A DNA stretch of 64,000 nucleotides from the NCBI GenBank assembly GCA_037783545.1, contig JBBELK010000218.1:930001-994000 (forward strand), written 5' to 3'. This DNA is from Henricia sp. BOLD:AAB3569 (lineage: Eukaryota; Echinodermata; Asteroidea; Spinulosida; Echinasteridae). The notes beneath the pieces were generated by a model. It worked only from the letters and a program-made list of their open reading frames with translations, was not told where the DNA came from and made no database searches. Of the stretch, positions 1 to 9,472 are shown piece after piece. Each line of letters starts with the position of its first letter. The first letter of the stretch is position 1. The position numbers and the translations under genes were made by a program.

Positions 1-740
1 AACACAGGATTTGAAAGAGGATGAGTCAAGCTATGAGTACATGCCTATCAATTGAGGGTGTGTTTGCGGAAACTTGAATTTCACTGAGTTGAACATGGAA
101 GAAATACAGGGCGGTTTGATGAGGAGAAAGCTGCTGGGCGGTTTTGGGCGCTTTGAGGACTAATGCGTACTTACCTTTATTATCAACTTGAGATGACGAA
201 GAAGAAGATGCAGTTTTAAAACTCCATCCAACATTTGTATGACGATGTTCGAGGGAAATGTTCTATCATGTAAATGGGAATTTAAACATCTGCGAACAAG
301 CTTAAACATGCATGTTGGACGATGTTCGAGCATGCACATTAATTTGAACAAATGTATGACAGTGTTCAACCTCTAAACCAATCAGATTACAGACTTGAGT
401 CACATGGTATTTCAGGTTGCATGATAATCCACAAAATTCATAAAACATGCCTGAACAATCTCTGCTGTAAATTGGGACGTCTAGTGACCCTAAACAGGCG
501 CGAGTATGATCGTGTAAATTGGCCTTTAGAAGTGGGAGGAAAACCCTCGGGGAAATTTCCTGGGGGAAAACCCATGCGGTCAAGTAGGGACTGCAAACCC
601 AATCCACATACATGCGCACGAATCGAACCCGGGACGCCAGAGATTAAGGACGGGGAAAGAACCACCACGCCAACCCGATTACCCCCTTTGGAAAAGTATC
701 TTAAAATGAGTTTTATTTCTGTCTTCCGATTCCTCAGCAG
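1..740. other. Intron of the DBNL-like gene (upstream part)
   Basis: Non-coding stretch before the first visible exon of the + strand gene. A copy of a tRNA-derived SINE lies at about 492-692. The rest (1-490) is AT-rich with no convincing exon. A few short near-repeats containing GATGTTCGA occur at 240-360 and look like part of a decayed inverted repeat. Confidence 0.5.
492..692 (-). repeat. tRNA-derived SINE copy
   Basis: On the - strand there is an A-box-like stretch (GTTGGCGTGGTGGTT) followed by a B-box (GGGTTCGATTC), then a tail that reads through a TGTGGATTGGGTTTGCAGTC-type segment. A related B-box plus tail, with the same TGTGGATT and CCCTRCTTGA words, occurs at about 55196-55270 on the - strand of the second half of the window. 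This is the usual layout of a tRNA-derived SINE. Confidence 0.5.
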
Positions 741-884
741 GTCTGGAACCGGAGCAGTCTTCACCCCCTGTTGAGGATGCGCTGTATGAGGATATGCCTG
801 TTGCTAGTGATAATACTGGTGGCGGCGGCGGCGGCGGCGGTGGCGAGAGTGAGACAGCTGTTGCAGTGTACGACTATCAAGCTT
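741..884 (+). CDS. DBNL: DBNL/cortactin-like SH3 protein, exon with linker and start of SH3
   Basis: The reading frame continues from an exon outside the window. The acceptor is a CAG at 738-740 and the donor GTAAGT at 885. The translation gives an acidic linker with ALYEDMP (a YE-containing phosphotyrosine-like site), a run of nine glycines (818-844) and then the first SH3 strand, AVAVYDYQA. The ALYEDMP segment resembles the linker of drebrin-like/Abp1 (TLYEEPP), which is why I favour DBNL over cortactin. These proteins bind F-actin through the N-terminus, not visible here, and recruit dynamin/WASP-type partners through the SH3 domain. It splices in phase to 2417. Confidence 0.8.
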
Positions 885-984
885 GTAAGTGGGGCACAGT
901 TTTAAAGGCATATTCTCTGTTATTGTAAGCAAGGAGTAACCTGTAAAGAGAAGACGAAGAAATACAAATGATGAATGTTTGAGT

Positions 985-1338
985 TTAAAGGCCATTGTAT
1001 CATTTGCAATGACCCAATTTTGTTTTTGATGAGTTGACAAGAAAAACCTTACTCAAAGTGTTGGTAGCAATGGTAACAAACACCATATGAATTTATTTCC
1101 GTCCAAAATGGTATTTCATGCTGGAAATTGACAACCAAAGGTTTAAAAAAAAGTCCTGCGCACGGGACTTTTTTACCATTTATTGTACACAAAATCCATA
1201 TATAGATTTTCAAGGTTTTCTGAAGCATTGATGCATCTAAGTAACTAAAATTTCTTCAGGTTAGTTTACCAACATTCTTCTTTTATTCCACGAATCTGTA
1301 AAAAGTTTTATCTTGCAAATGATACATAGGGCCTTTAA
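985..1338. mobile_element. TTAA-flanked MITE, family C1
   Basis: The element starts with TTAAAGGCC and ATTGTATCATTTGCAATGACCC and ends with AAATGATACATAGGGCCTTTAA, so both ends are TTAA plus an inverted repeat. A second copy in opposite orientation lies at 13398-13777 and shares the interior. No coding capacity. Its right TTAA is also the left TTAA of the next element. Confidence 0.75.
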
Positions 1339-1474
1339 AGGCAAAGGCTCGTCAGCAATGCGCGCGCGCCAAATTCGTGCCACGAAATACGCAGCTCCAC
1401 CTCTTGCTATGGAGCTGCGTATTTTGTAGCACGAATTTGGCGGGCGCGCATTGCTGACGAGCCTGTGCCTTTAA
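1335..1474. mobile_element. TTAA-flanked palindromic MITE, family A copy 1
   Basis: A near-perfect palindrome of about 140 bp bounded by TTAA. The arms contain GGCTCGTCAGCAATG and CCAAATTCGTG and the centre has GGAGCTGCGTATTT. Other copies lie at 46000-46106, 50762-50902 and 57791-57931, with a remnant at 43814-43840. TTAA ends point to a piggyBac-like mobilising transposase. Confidence 0.85.
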
Positions 1475-1600
1475 AGGTTAAATATTTTCATGAGCTGAAG
1501 CCAAGTTGAATGGAAAATTCAGTCTTTAAAAAAGAAAAAAAAAGAAAGTACCATGGAAAAATTCATTGTTTTATATAACATCCGAATATAATCTGCTACA

Positions 1601-2325
1601 TGTCAAAAAAGAATAATTTCAGATCATGTAAACAAGGCCTGACATTACATTTAGTGTCTTGCATCAGCTTTGTCTGAGAGGTGCAAAGTTACCTCTAACA
1701 TGACAATTTCCTTGACAGTGGAGGATGCCAGTCAAAAGTGGCTGATTCTGATATTGAGGGTTTTTTCCCATATGACTTTTAAAGGTAGTATACATTATTG
1801 GTAAACCGTTACAAATAGTTTTATCCCCCTGTGTGATTCAAGATATGCATGATTAAAACCAACCTGATCAAAAATCAGCTCCGTACTTTGTCTAACTTTT
1901 GAGAAAACAGACAAAATATGTTTTAAAGTCACTTCGCTCTAAAAACCACTTCGCCCTGAACCGAGGCCTGTGCACGAAGTTGTTTTGGGGTGAAGTGGCA
2001 TTTGGGCGAGGTAGTGTTTGGACTAAGTGGTTTTGGGGCGAAATTAATTTAGGTCTCGCGAGACGAAAAATAATTGTTTTGCTCATTTCTCAAAGACTAT
2101 AGCACTTCAGACAAAATTTTATATTGTGTTTATATTGTGTAAGTTATGTGTAAATCTGTGACCATTAATTTCTGATTCCTTAAGATACCAATCATGTTAT
2201 TCTACCTTTAAATCTTGCCCTCTCGGTCAATTTGTCAGGCCTTGTTTACATGATTTGAAATTTTGGTTGAAATCCGTTAGCAAATGACAAACTTATTTTG
2301 GATCAAAAGTGTCAATTTTTTTGAC
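1601..2325. mobile_element. Inverted-repeat element hosting a nested TTAA MITE
   Basis: Arms at about 1616-1650 and 2236-2275 are reverse complements (ATCATGTAAACAAGGCCTGA against TCAGGCCTTGTTTACATGAT). The interior is largely taken up by a second element (1779-2211), so this is an older insertion broken by a younger one. Confidence 0.65.
1779..2211. mobile_element. TTAA-flanked element, family H copy 1, with iterated TTCGCCC motif
   Basis: Ends are TTAAAGGTAG and CTACCTTTAA. The middle carries repeated short words of the type CACTTCGCCC and GGGCGAAGTGG in both orientations, which create spurious open frames. Copies occur at 16815-17291 (inverted) and 39490-39842. Confidence 0.75.
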
Positions 2326-2416
2326 ACGTAGTATAGTACCACATGCACGTTTTACGAGAATAAGTTAGTTTTGAAACTGATTCCAATATGTTTATACCAA
2401 ACTTACTTTTTTACAG

Positions 2417-2472
2417 CTGGTGAAGATGAAGTGTCCTTTGATCCCGGCGATGTCATCACTGATGTTGATCAG
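2417..2472 (+). CDS. DBNL: DBNL/cortactin-like SH3 protein, middle SH3 exon
   Basis: Acceptor TTTTTTACAG at 2407-2416, donor GTAAGA at 2473. It joins in phase to the previous exon (split codon T|CT) and reads SGEDEVSFDPGDVITDVDQ. This is the RT-loop and diverging turn of an SH3 domain, with the ALYDY-type start in the preceding exon. Confidence 0.9.
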
Positions 2473-2623
2473 GTAAGAATCATTATGTTTAAAATCTTCT
2501 TATTAATGGGGACAATTTCATAGTGCTACTTTTAAGCAGATGGGTCAAATACATAAAAACTAGCATTTGGTTTTTTTAGGCTTTTACTTGCATTCTTATA
2601 CATAAAAATAAGCAAGTGCTCAC

Positions 2624-2978
2624 CAGCGGCGTAGCTATGGGGGCGCCTAGGGGTGCACCCCAAGGAAAAATCCCGATATATGCTTTTTTATATATTGCGT
2701 TAAAAATGCAAGGAAAAGTTGAGAACAAAATTTGAAAACGATATATACCTACCAGAAACTGACTTGATGTCTGCTGAGAGTGCTGTATGCCCGGATTATA
2801 CATGCATATATGCACGCGGTGGAACGGGAAAAGGACTCCCCCTTCCCCCAATGAGCGATGTTGGCCTGGCTGGGCAAAATTTTGGATAGGCCACTTGGCG
2901 CCCCCACTAAAAAGCAGTGCCCCCCCTGTGGACCCTAGCCCCCCAACCCCCAGTGAAAAAAACCTAGCTACGCCGCTG
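2624..2978. mobile_element. hAT-type MITE with 8-bp target duplication
   Basis: Terminal inverted repeats CAGCGGCGTAGCTA and TAGCTACGCCGCTG are flanked on both sides by GTGCTCAC (616-623 and 979-986 of 2 kb). An 8-bp duplication and CAG-type ends are hallmarks of hAT elements. It lies in the last intron of the + strand gene and has no coding capacity. Confidence 0.9.
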
Positions 2979-3310
2979 GTGCTCACAAGCTAATTTGCTT
3001 CAAGCAAAAGCTTTTGTAAACTGTTTTGTTTCGACAAACCACAATATAATAATGTAGAATGTTGCTTGGCGCAAACATTTATGCCTGAAAATGGTATAGG
3101 GTTCTCCCTTCCCCTGCCCGGATGAGAATAAAAGCACCCATGCGTCTATACAAAGCAGTCCCATAAAACGCACGCCCCTTGATGAATAGCGCTATTGTTC
3201 AGAACCTTAAGCAATTGCTAGGAAAACATTATGTATACGATTTAGAGCAATTGCTTTTGCGTGATGGGCTTGTGCTTCTAAAGCAGTTGCTAGTTTTTAT
3301 GTATTTGGTC

Positions 3311-3481
3311 AATAGACTACTAAAGTGTGACGTCGGTTGCCATGGTAATTGGGTCTAAACATTCGCTGGTAATCTGAAACGTCCATTAGTATAGCGCAGG
3401 GAAACAGTTCACTGGTTTTAGTGTAGACCCAAAAACCAAGGCAACACACAAAGGATGACGTTTTGACTTTAGTAGTCTATT
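3311..3481. mobile_element. Short TIR element (ATAGACTACTAAAGT ends)
   Basis: Starts with ATAGACTACTAAAGTGTGACG and ends with its reverse complement, flanked by AT-rich TA-like sequence. A single end of the same type is seen at about 10089. It lies in the last intron of the DBNL-like gene, about 120 bases before the terminal exon. Confidence 0.7.
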
Positions 3482-3606
3482 ACACTCGCAGTTAGCAGGC
3501 TTTGAACCATGGACCTTTCATTTGAAGGGCCGTTGTGCCAAGCACTGCACCCTCTATATGTCTGGCAGCCAGTATCATGTTGTGGTTTGAATCTTTCTCT
3601 TGACAG

Positions 3607-3684
3607 GTTGACAGCGGCTGGTGGATGGGAACATGCAATGGAACGAGGGGGCTGTTTCCTGCAAACTACGTTGAACTTCAGTAA
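3607..3684 (+). CDS. DBNL: DBNL/cortactin-like SH3 protein, terminal exon
   Basis: Acceptor TTTCTCTTGACAG ends at 3606 and the stop TAA is at 3682-3684. The exon completes the SH3 domain with the ligand-binding GWW motif (DSGWWMG) and the canonical RGLFPANYVEL ending, followed at once by Q and stop. An SH3 domain at the extreme C-terminus fits DBNL/Abp1, cortactin and HS1. Only this C-terminal part of the gene is in the window. The ending resembles cortactin about as well as DBNL, so the symbol is provisional. Confidence 0.9.
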   Translation, partial: VDSGWWMGTCNGTRGLFPANYVELQ

Positions 3685-3737
3685 AAATGTGATGTCCAAC
3701 TTGAATCTGTTTTTAGATTGTCATGTCGACTATGTGT

Positions 3738-4288
3738 ACTGCAACATGACGTCGACGCTTTGCGCATGCATCAAATCGTCTCTCTATTGAGAATGCAGCC
3801 ACTGTGGTTTAGGGCAATTCCGGAAATTTAAATTTACACTTCAGAGACTCTGAGGGCTTGTAATGCTTCACGTATTAAAGTTGTTTGATTTTAAACACAT
3901 GTTCGTCAAGCATCATTGATGGAAGTGTAATTCCTGAAAAACTGATTATAATGCCATTCTCAATATGCGTGGTACATCAACAAATATCTCGGATTCGGAC
4001 ATACTCATTGAGTACGTCCGAAATTGAGTGTTTTGGGGACCCTACACACTCACTGAGAATGGCATTGCAATCACTTTTTCAGGAATTACACTTCCATCAA
4101 TGATGCTTGAAGAACGTGTTTAAAATCAAACAACTTGAATACGTGAAGCATTACAAGCCCTCAAAGTCTCTGAAGTGTAAATTTGAATTTCCGGAATTGC
4201 CCTTTAGGCATTTTCGATTGTGGCAGTGGACGGGAGAGACGATTTGATGTATGCGCAAAGCGTCAATGTTGACGTCATTACGATGTAA
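3738..4288. repeat. Large imperfect palindrome just after the DBNL-like stop codon
   Basis: Sequence at 3738-3960 is repeated as its reverse complement at 4060-4288: GCTTTGCGCATGCATCAAAT against ATTTGATGTATGCGCAAAGC, AGGGCAATTCCGGAAATT, and AAGCATCATTGATGGAAGTG. Partial copies of one arm occur at 17597-17740 and 45011-45060, so it is a dispersed element. It would lie in the 3'UTR if transcription continues past 3684. Confidence 0.75.
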
Positions 4289-4800
4289 CAATCTCAAATT
4301 CCCTAATGGTATACTGGGCATGAGGTGGGTTTAAACATTTATAACACAGAAAATGTTAGACTCTAGGGTAGGAAAAATGTATGGCCCAAATGCAATTGTT
4401 TTTTAAGCCAAATCGTAAGGTAAATATCTTCCGACATAAAGACAGTTACTATTTTGTAAGCTGAAAAAGGAGATATAAAAGTAATGGAAGAGGTTATAAA
4501 AAAAAAACCAAAAAAAAACCCTGCAAATTTTAAATAAACTGAACATTGATGATTCCTAAATTCCAACATTTGATGTGATCTGAGTCTTTAGATAATTTAC
4601 TTTAGATCGATCACTGTGTGTTTCTTCTGCATAATTTTCATACCACGAATGTTGTATGACAAATTTTATTCATATTTACAGAACTGAGTTAATCTTATGG
4701 TATTTCCCATGTGAAAATTAGCAGATGGATCACACTTGTGAAAGATGAAATGGGAAGTTCAAAACTCATTTTGCACTTTCTTTAAAGTAGGATAGCAGTG
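4289..4800. other. Intergenic, nothing recognised
   Basis: AT-rich sequence with homopolymer runs near 4498-4520. An AATAAA at about 4532 could serve the + strand gene as a poly(A) signal, but nothing else supports it. Confidence 0.3.
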
Positions 4801-5410
4801 TAGTCCGAGTAACTTGGACGCCTACATTATCTTTTTTTTTTTATGGGGACGTGGTATGCAATAGACCGTATCAAATTTCGTGGGGCAGTTTCTCTGTTCC
4901 TTGAGGACATGCATAGTCGCACATATTGTGCTTCCATTGTTGAACGGTTTAAGTAACAAAAGGTGCCCCACGAAATGGCGGCTATTCGATACGGTCTATA
5001 TATGTAGGGTATAAGGTCATCGGCCTCAACGAGTATCTATTAATTCCCAGCTCTCACACGCCCCAAAAACACTTGACATGACAACTGAGGAACAAATGGG
5101 TGCTGAGGTATAATAACTTACTTACCTTTTTGGAAAAGGGCAATTTTCTGTCCGATTTTGAGAACGTTCCTTCCTTTATGAATTTCTAGCGTGATACACA
5201 CGCATTGTTTTAACATACTTCTGCTTAAACCTCAATACCCATTTGTTCCTTGATTTCGTGTCAAGTGTATTTGTGGCCATTTTGAGGGCCTGTGAGATGG
5301 GAATTAAAAGATACTCGTTGAGGCCGATGACCTTGGACCCTACATGTATCGCATACCACGTCCCCGTAAAAAACAAACCATATTGCAGGCATCCAAGTTA
5401 CTCTGACTAG
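4801..5410. mobile_element. Long palindromic element, copy 1 (interrupted)
   Basis: The ends are TAGTCCGAGTAACTTGGACG and its near reverse complement at about 5395-5410. The arms share AAGGTCATCGGCCTCAACGAG and CTTACCTTTTTGGAAAA. A more complete copy lies at 20324-20984. This copy is missing part of one arm and is interrupted by another element at 4861-5000. Confidence 0.75.
4861..5000. mobile_element. Nested TIR element (ATAGACCGTATC ends)
   Basis: Inverted ends ATAGACCGTATC and GATACGGTCTAT enclose arms with TTTCGTGGGGC and GCCCCACGAAA. It sits inside the palindromic element, at the point where the copy at 20324-20984 reads straight through (GTATGCGTTATATGTAGGG), which defines the insertion. 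Confidence 0.75.
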
Positions 5411-5689
5411 ACAGCAGTGGTGTGCCACTAGCACTTGCATCATCTGAAAAGTAACATACAAATAAACATTGAATAGAGTTGTGAGGCAGTGTACTTATGC
5501 TAAAAACATGGCTTCCACTTTTTTCACCCTTTTTATATTTTAATCAAGGACTTTGTAGTGCCTTTTTAGCCTTTGATATTCATGTAGGTCGAAGCTTCTT
5601 GGATTGCGCACCATTACCCCAGTATCTTTTCATTGCACTTTCAACTCCTTGGTGATCAGAGGCATGAACTCGATTCGAACCTACAACCT

Positions 5690-5830
5690 CTGGGGCACTT
5701 TCACATGAGGTCACGACCCTCCCGTGTTTATCCTCCAGATGGGGAGAGAACAATAGACGCACGTGGCTGCTAGCAGAAAAGCACAGGTTCTCTTCCGATC
5801 TGGAGGACAAACACGGGAGATGTTTAATGA
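5690..5830. repeat. Degraded inverted repeat related to 40951-41154
   Basis: CCTCCAGATGGGGAGAGAACAATAGACGCACGTGGC is partly mirrored by CCGATCTGGAGGACAAACAC. The same words (GATCTGGAGGACAA, GAACAATAG, CACGTGGC) make up the element at 40951-41154. Confidence 0.5.
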
Positions 5831-7091
5831 CAGCTGTGGAAACTGTTCTATAAGATTAAACGGGTCTCAAGTACAATGCATTAGACTCCTTGGTTACAGT
5901 TGCCCACATTGTTATGTTGTATATTCCATTTGATTTTGTAGGAGCTATAAAATTTCAGTGTAGATGTATTTTACTTTTCAAAAAATGAAAAGATCCAAAA
6001 TCTCTTCCACCCTGCCGGAGGACGTGTAGATACATTCTGGCAATATATAGTCACAGGGACAGTTGACGAGTTAAAATGTCCGCTTTGCCGCCGTCTTCCA
6101 TCCACGGTTGACGTGTAAACACGTTTATTTGTACACACTGTGTTTTGACCTTGACGGCTGTGGACAGCCTCAAGAGTATCTTTTGGTGAGAAGATTCATA
6201 CAATGAATGTAGAAATGACTCGGTATTTGTGGTGCTTGACCTGGGGCAACAGAACACACGGTATTCCCAATACGTATTGCATCCGAACGTGGTACGCTTT
6301 CCGTACTAAGATGGCGGACGGACAAATTGCGGCTACTACCTTGAGGTTTCAAGTTAATATTTTGCTATAATTTCGGTTGCAGCATACCGACGCTGCCATA
6401 CGTATTTTGGTATTGATCACGATCAAATGACGCCACTTCCTACAAATTGCCACGTGCATCATGATTTTGAGCGTATTTTTTTGTGACGAGCAAGGAACAT
6501 GTTCCAGAGTGTGCGTACACGTACTTTACGGCGTTTAATACGCAGTAGCATTTTTCCCTACGAAGATGGTGAACGTGATCAATTGTGCTGTTTAACACGC
6601 CTTTGGCCAATCACATTTGCCCTTTTTAAAAATAATCCCGGCTTCAACTGGTTAACATGCACTCTGCCAGTGTTGGGGATAAACATGGCAGTATAGTTTT
6701 ACATGAAATTTGTCTTTCAGCATCTGGTTTGGACTGACAAATGATATTCCCTCGATTCCAGCAACATTCGCAAAAACAAGCATTTTTATTATTTTGAATG
6801 CCATTTTGTAAAAATTAATCTGAAAATAATTAAGCTTTAAGACTGTTTTTGGTAATTTACAAAAATGAATTTTCATTTGCAGTGTACTCTATTGCAAGTA
6901 TGTATACAATGTATAAAAGTATGGAACATTCCTGCATTAAAAAAAATATGATATTTTGCTTTAATCTTACAAAGAATATGAAAAGAAAAATCATGAATAT
7001 TTTACTTCTTGATAATTTATCGAGCCTTTCAAAACTGTGGTGCCTGCATTTTAACTTGCCGGCCATGAAATTTGTTAATCACACGTACAGA
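5831..7091. other. Intergenic, nothing firm
   Basis: No exon-like open frame with splice signals was found on either strand. The sequence is AT-rich, with scattered remnants such as TACGTATT words at 6260-6430. Confidence 0.3.
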
Positions 7092-7207
7092 TTAAGCGGG
7101 CCTCCCACTGTGCGATTTTTGCTACGAATACCAGAGACTGTCTATAGACTCTACACGCATTCGTACCAATTCGTAGCAAAAATCGCACAGTGGGAGGCCC
7201 GCTTTAA
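7092..7207. mobile_element. TTAA-flanked palindromic MITE, family B
   Basis: TTAAGCGGGCCTCCCACTG at the left and its reverse complement ending CCCGCTTTAA at the right, with arms continuing through TGCGATTTTTGCTACGAAT. Only copy seen in the window. Confidence 0.8.
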
Positions 7208-7714
7208 GTATTTTAGGTGACTTTTTTAATACAAAAATAGCTTATCATGAACATGGATTTTTTGGTGGAAAAACCAAACCTTGGTAATTTTTACATTTTT
7301 AATGCTGATTAAGTATGATTTTTATCAAACAAATATCAGTAACTTTATAAAATTAAAATGGTAATAAAAACTACAATGCTTGTATGCAAACACTAACACT
7401 ATTGACTAAATCTGTTCAACTTAGTAGAGGGTTGTCACAACATTTTCCCAGTTCTACAGAGTAGTATTTTTCAAGACCCCTCCTTCCCCGCAAAATACAT
7501 GTACTACTTACCAACATTTTTCTGTAAAGTGGCCTTCGATCACCTCTTCCCCTTCCTACGCTTTGTAGAACCGTGAAAATAATTGAATTTTGGGCGGCCC
7601 CTAAAATAAAAAAAGGCAACCTGCTGCACACAACTTCAAGAATTATTAAATGTTTTCGGATGGAGTGTACACACACATATATCAGTTATGTACATGAGTA
7701 TGCTGACATACAGT
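7208..7714. other. Intergenic, nothing recognised
   Basis: AT-rich filler between two MITEs. No exon or RNA gene is supported. Confidence 0.3.
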
Positions 7715-7912
7715 CAGCGGCGTCGCCAGACTTTTCAAAGTAGGAGGGGGGACGTGGAGGGGCTCAAGGGGTGTCACAGCATATTGGAAGGGGGCGCATG
7801 CAAAGCAGCTTACACATAGTTGTGCAAACCTCAAGTTTTAATTGGGGGGCACGACACTTTTTTGGGGAGCATGTGCCCTCCCAGGTACCCACCCCCCATG
7901 GCGACGCCGCTG
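7715..7912. mobile_element. hAT-type MITE with 8-bp target duplication
   Basis: Ends CAGCGGCGTCGCCA and TGGCGACGCCGCTG are flanked by CATACAGT on both sides (7707-7714 and 7913-7920). Length 198 bp, non-coding. Confidence 0.9.
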
Positions 7913-8010
7913 CATACAGTAGCACTTGGGGCATCCCTTTTATCGCATACTGTGCTTGACACATAAAAATCACAAAGTAGAACGGACAATTTCAGTGTTG
8001 CCAAAACCAT

Positions 8011-8230
8011 GGGCCAATTTCATGGCGCTGCTAAGCACAAAAATTTGCTTAGCACAGGATTTATTTGCTTTATAAAATGGATTACAAGCCAAAATTATAC
8101 ACCAACTTGTGTTCTTCGCAAGAGTAAGAGAATACCTTTCAATACACATTTTTTTTTTTTTTGCAAAATAAAGCAAACAAATCCTGTGCTGAGCAAATTT
8201 GTGTGCTTAGCAGTGCCATGAAATTGACCC
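8011..8230. mobile_element. Inverted-repeat element, GGGCCAATTTCAT family copy 1
   Basis: GGGCCAATTTCATGGCGCTGC and its reverse complement bound arms containing GCTTAGCACAGGATTTATTTG and ACACCAACTTGTGTTCTT. Relatives are at 18453-18682, 19611-20242 and 23851-24090. This one lies just downstream of the SETX stop codon. Confidence 0.75.
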
Positions 8231-8297
8231 TAGGTCTTTTATGACCACTGGATTTCCCTATATGCTGTTCATAATGGTCAACAATCGCACTCAATAT

Positions 8298-9472
8298 TTA
8301 TTCCAAGTTAGAATCGGGGAAATCGGCACGGTGGTACGATTTCCCCCACTCTAAGGCAGGGGTTAGATCTGGATTTGCAAGGCCGGATGACGCGGACTTC
8401 TGCCGTCTCCGCACCTGTCTTGGGTCTGGTTGCAGACCCGACAGGGGCAATGTTCTCTTCTCATTGCTATACTTTCGCTTCAGGTTCTCCACCGTTTTGC
8501 TCAATTGGTCTGGTTCCGTTGACCTGTTCATCAGAGGTGCCTTGTCTGTGCTTTGTAGAGCAGATGATTCTCCCGAGGCACTTTGATTGAGAGATACATT
8601 TCTGTTTCTGATTAAATCGTTTGAATGTTCTCTCTGTGGTCTTTCTCTAATTGAATTTGATGGACCAGGTTGCATATATGATGTAGTAGGCTGATGTTTC
8701 TCCAAACCATCAGAATTGAGGATAGATGATTTGGACCCTTTCGAGGAGCTTCCCGGCTGATTGTAAGCATTGCTACTTGAAGTCCTTTCGACCCGATTCT
8801 GAGCAGAGCTTTGCAAACCAGCATTTTCCTCGCTCCTAGCTCTACCACTAGCTGTGCTTCCCAAGCTGGTTGAAGGGCTTCCCAAGCTGGTTGAAGGGCT
8901 TCCCAAGCTGGTTGAAGAGCTTCCCAAGCTGGTTGAAGGAATTCCCAAGCTGGTTGAAAGGCTTCTGGCTTCTCTTGGAACTATCTGATGATGGTGCAAG
9001 TCGAATGTCTGCAACAGATTCTCCCTCAGTTTTTTGGGACTTTTCTTCTTGGGTTTAATTCTTTTACCGAGTAGCTGCTGTTTGAAGGAGTTTCCATTGT
9101 AGGGAAGTTTCAGAGATTCTTTTGAAGTCTTGTTCCTAACTGGAGGCCGAACTGCCATCCCGTACGGATTGTGTATGGACTTGCTGTCCAACAGGATTCC
9201 CAGGTCTTTCTGCATAGGCTTCGGCAACAAGCTCTGAGTCAATGTCGCGCTGACCCTCTCTGGTTCTTGGACTTTCTGGAAGCTGACAGTTTTTCTTGGC
9301 ATTTCTGATGTTGTCTTGCCTCTCTGGGGTGCCTCTGTGGCCTTGGATGAAATGTTTGAGCTTCCTGTATGATCACGAGCCTGATTAACACTCACTTGTG
9401 ATTTGGTCTTCAATGCGGAGCGTTGAGGTTGACATGTGCTCTCGGAAGTCTTGCTTGTTGTTGCTGGTAGTG
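8298..9472 (-). CDS. SETX: SETX exon 28 (C-terminal tail, stop)
   Basis: About 391 residues. Low-complexity and basic, with GKRIKPKKKSPKK (NLS-like), LKRKYSNEKRT and five tandem copies of a seven-residue STSLGxP unit. The start may be 9 bases further in (9463). The stop TAA is at 8298-8300 and overlaps an AATAAA on the same strand. Human senataxin also ends in a disordered basic tail with an NLS. Confidence 0.9.
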
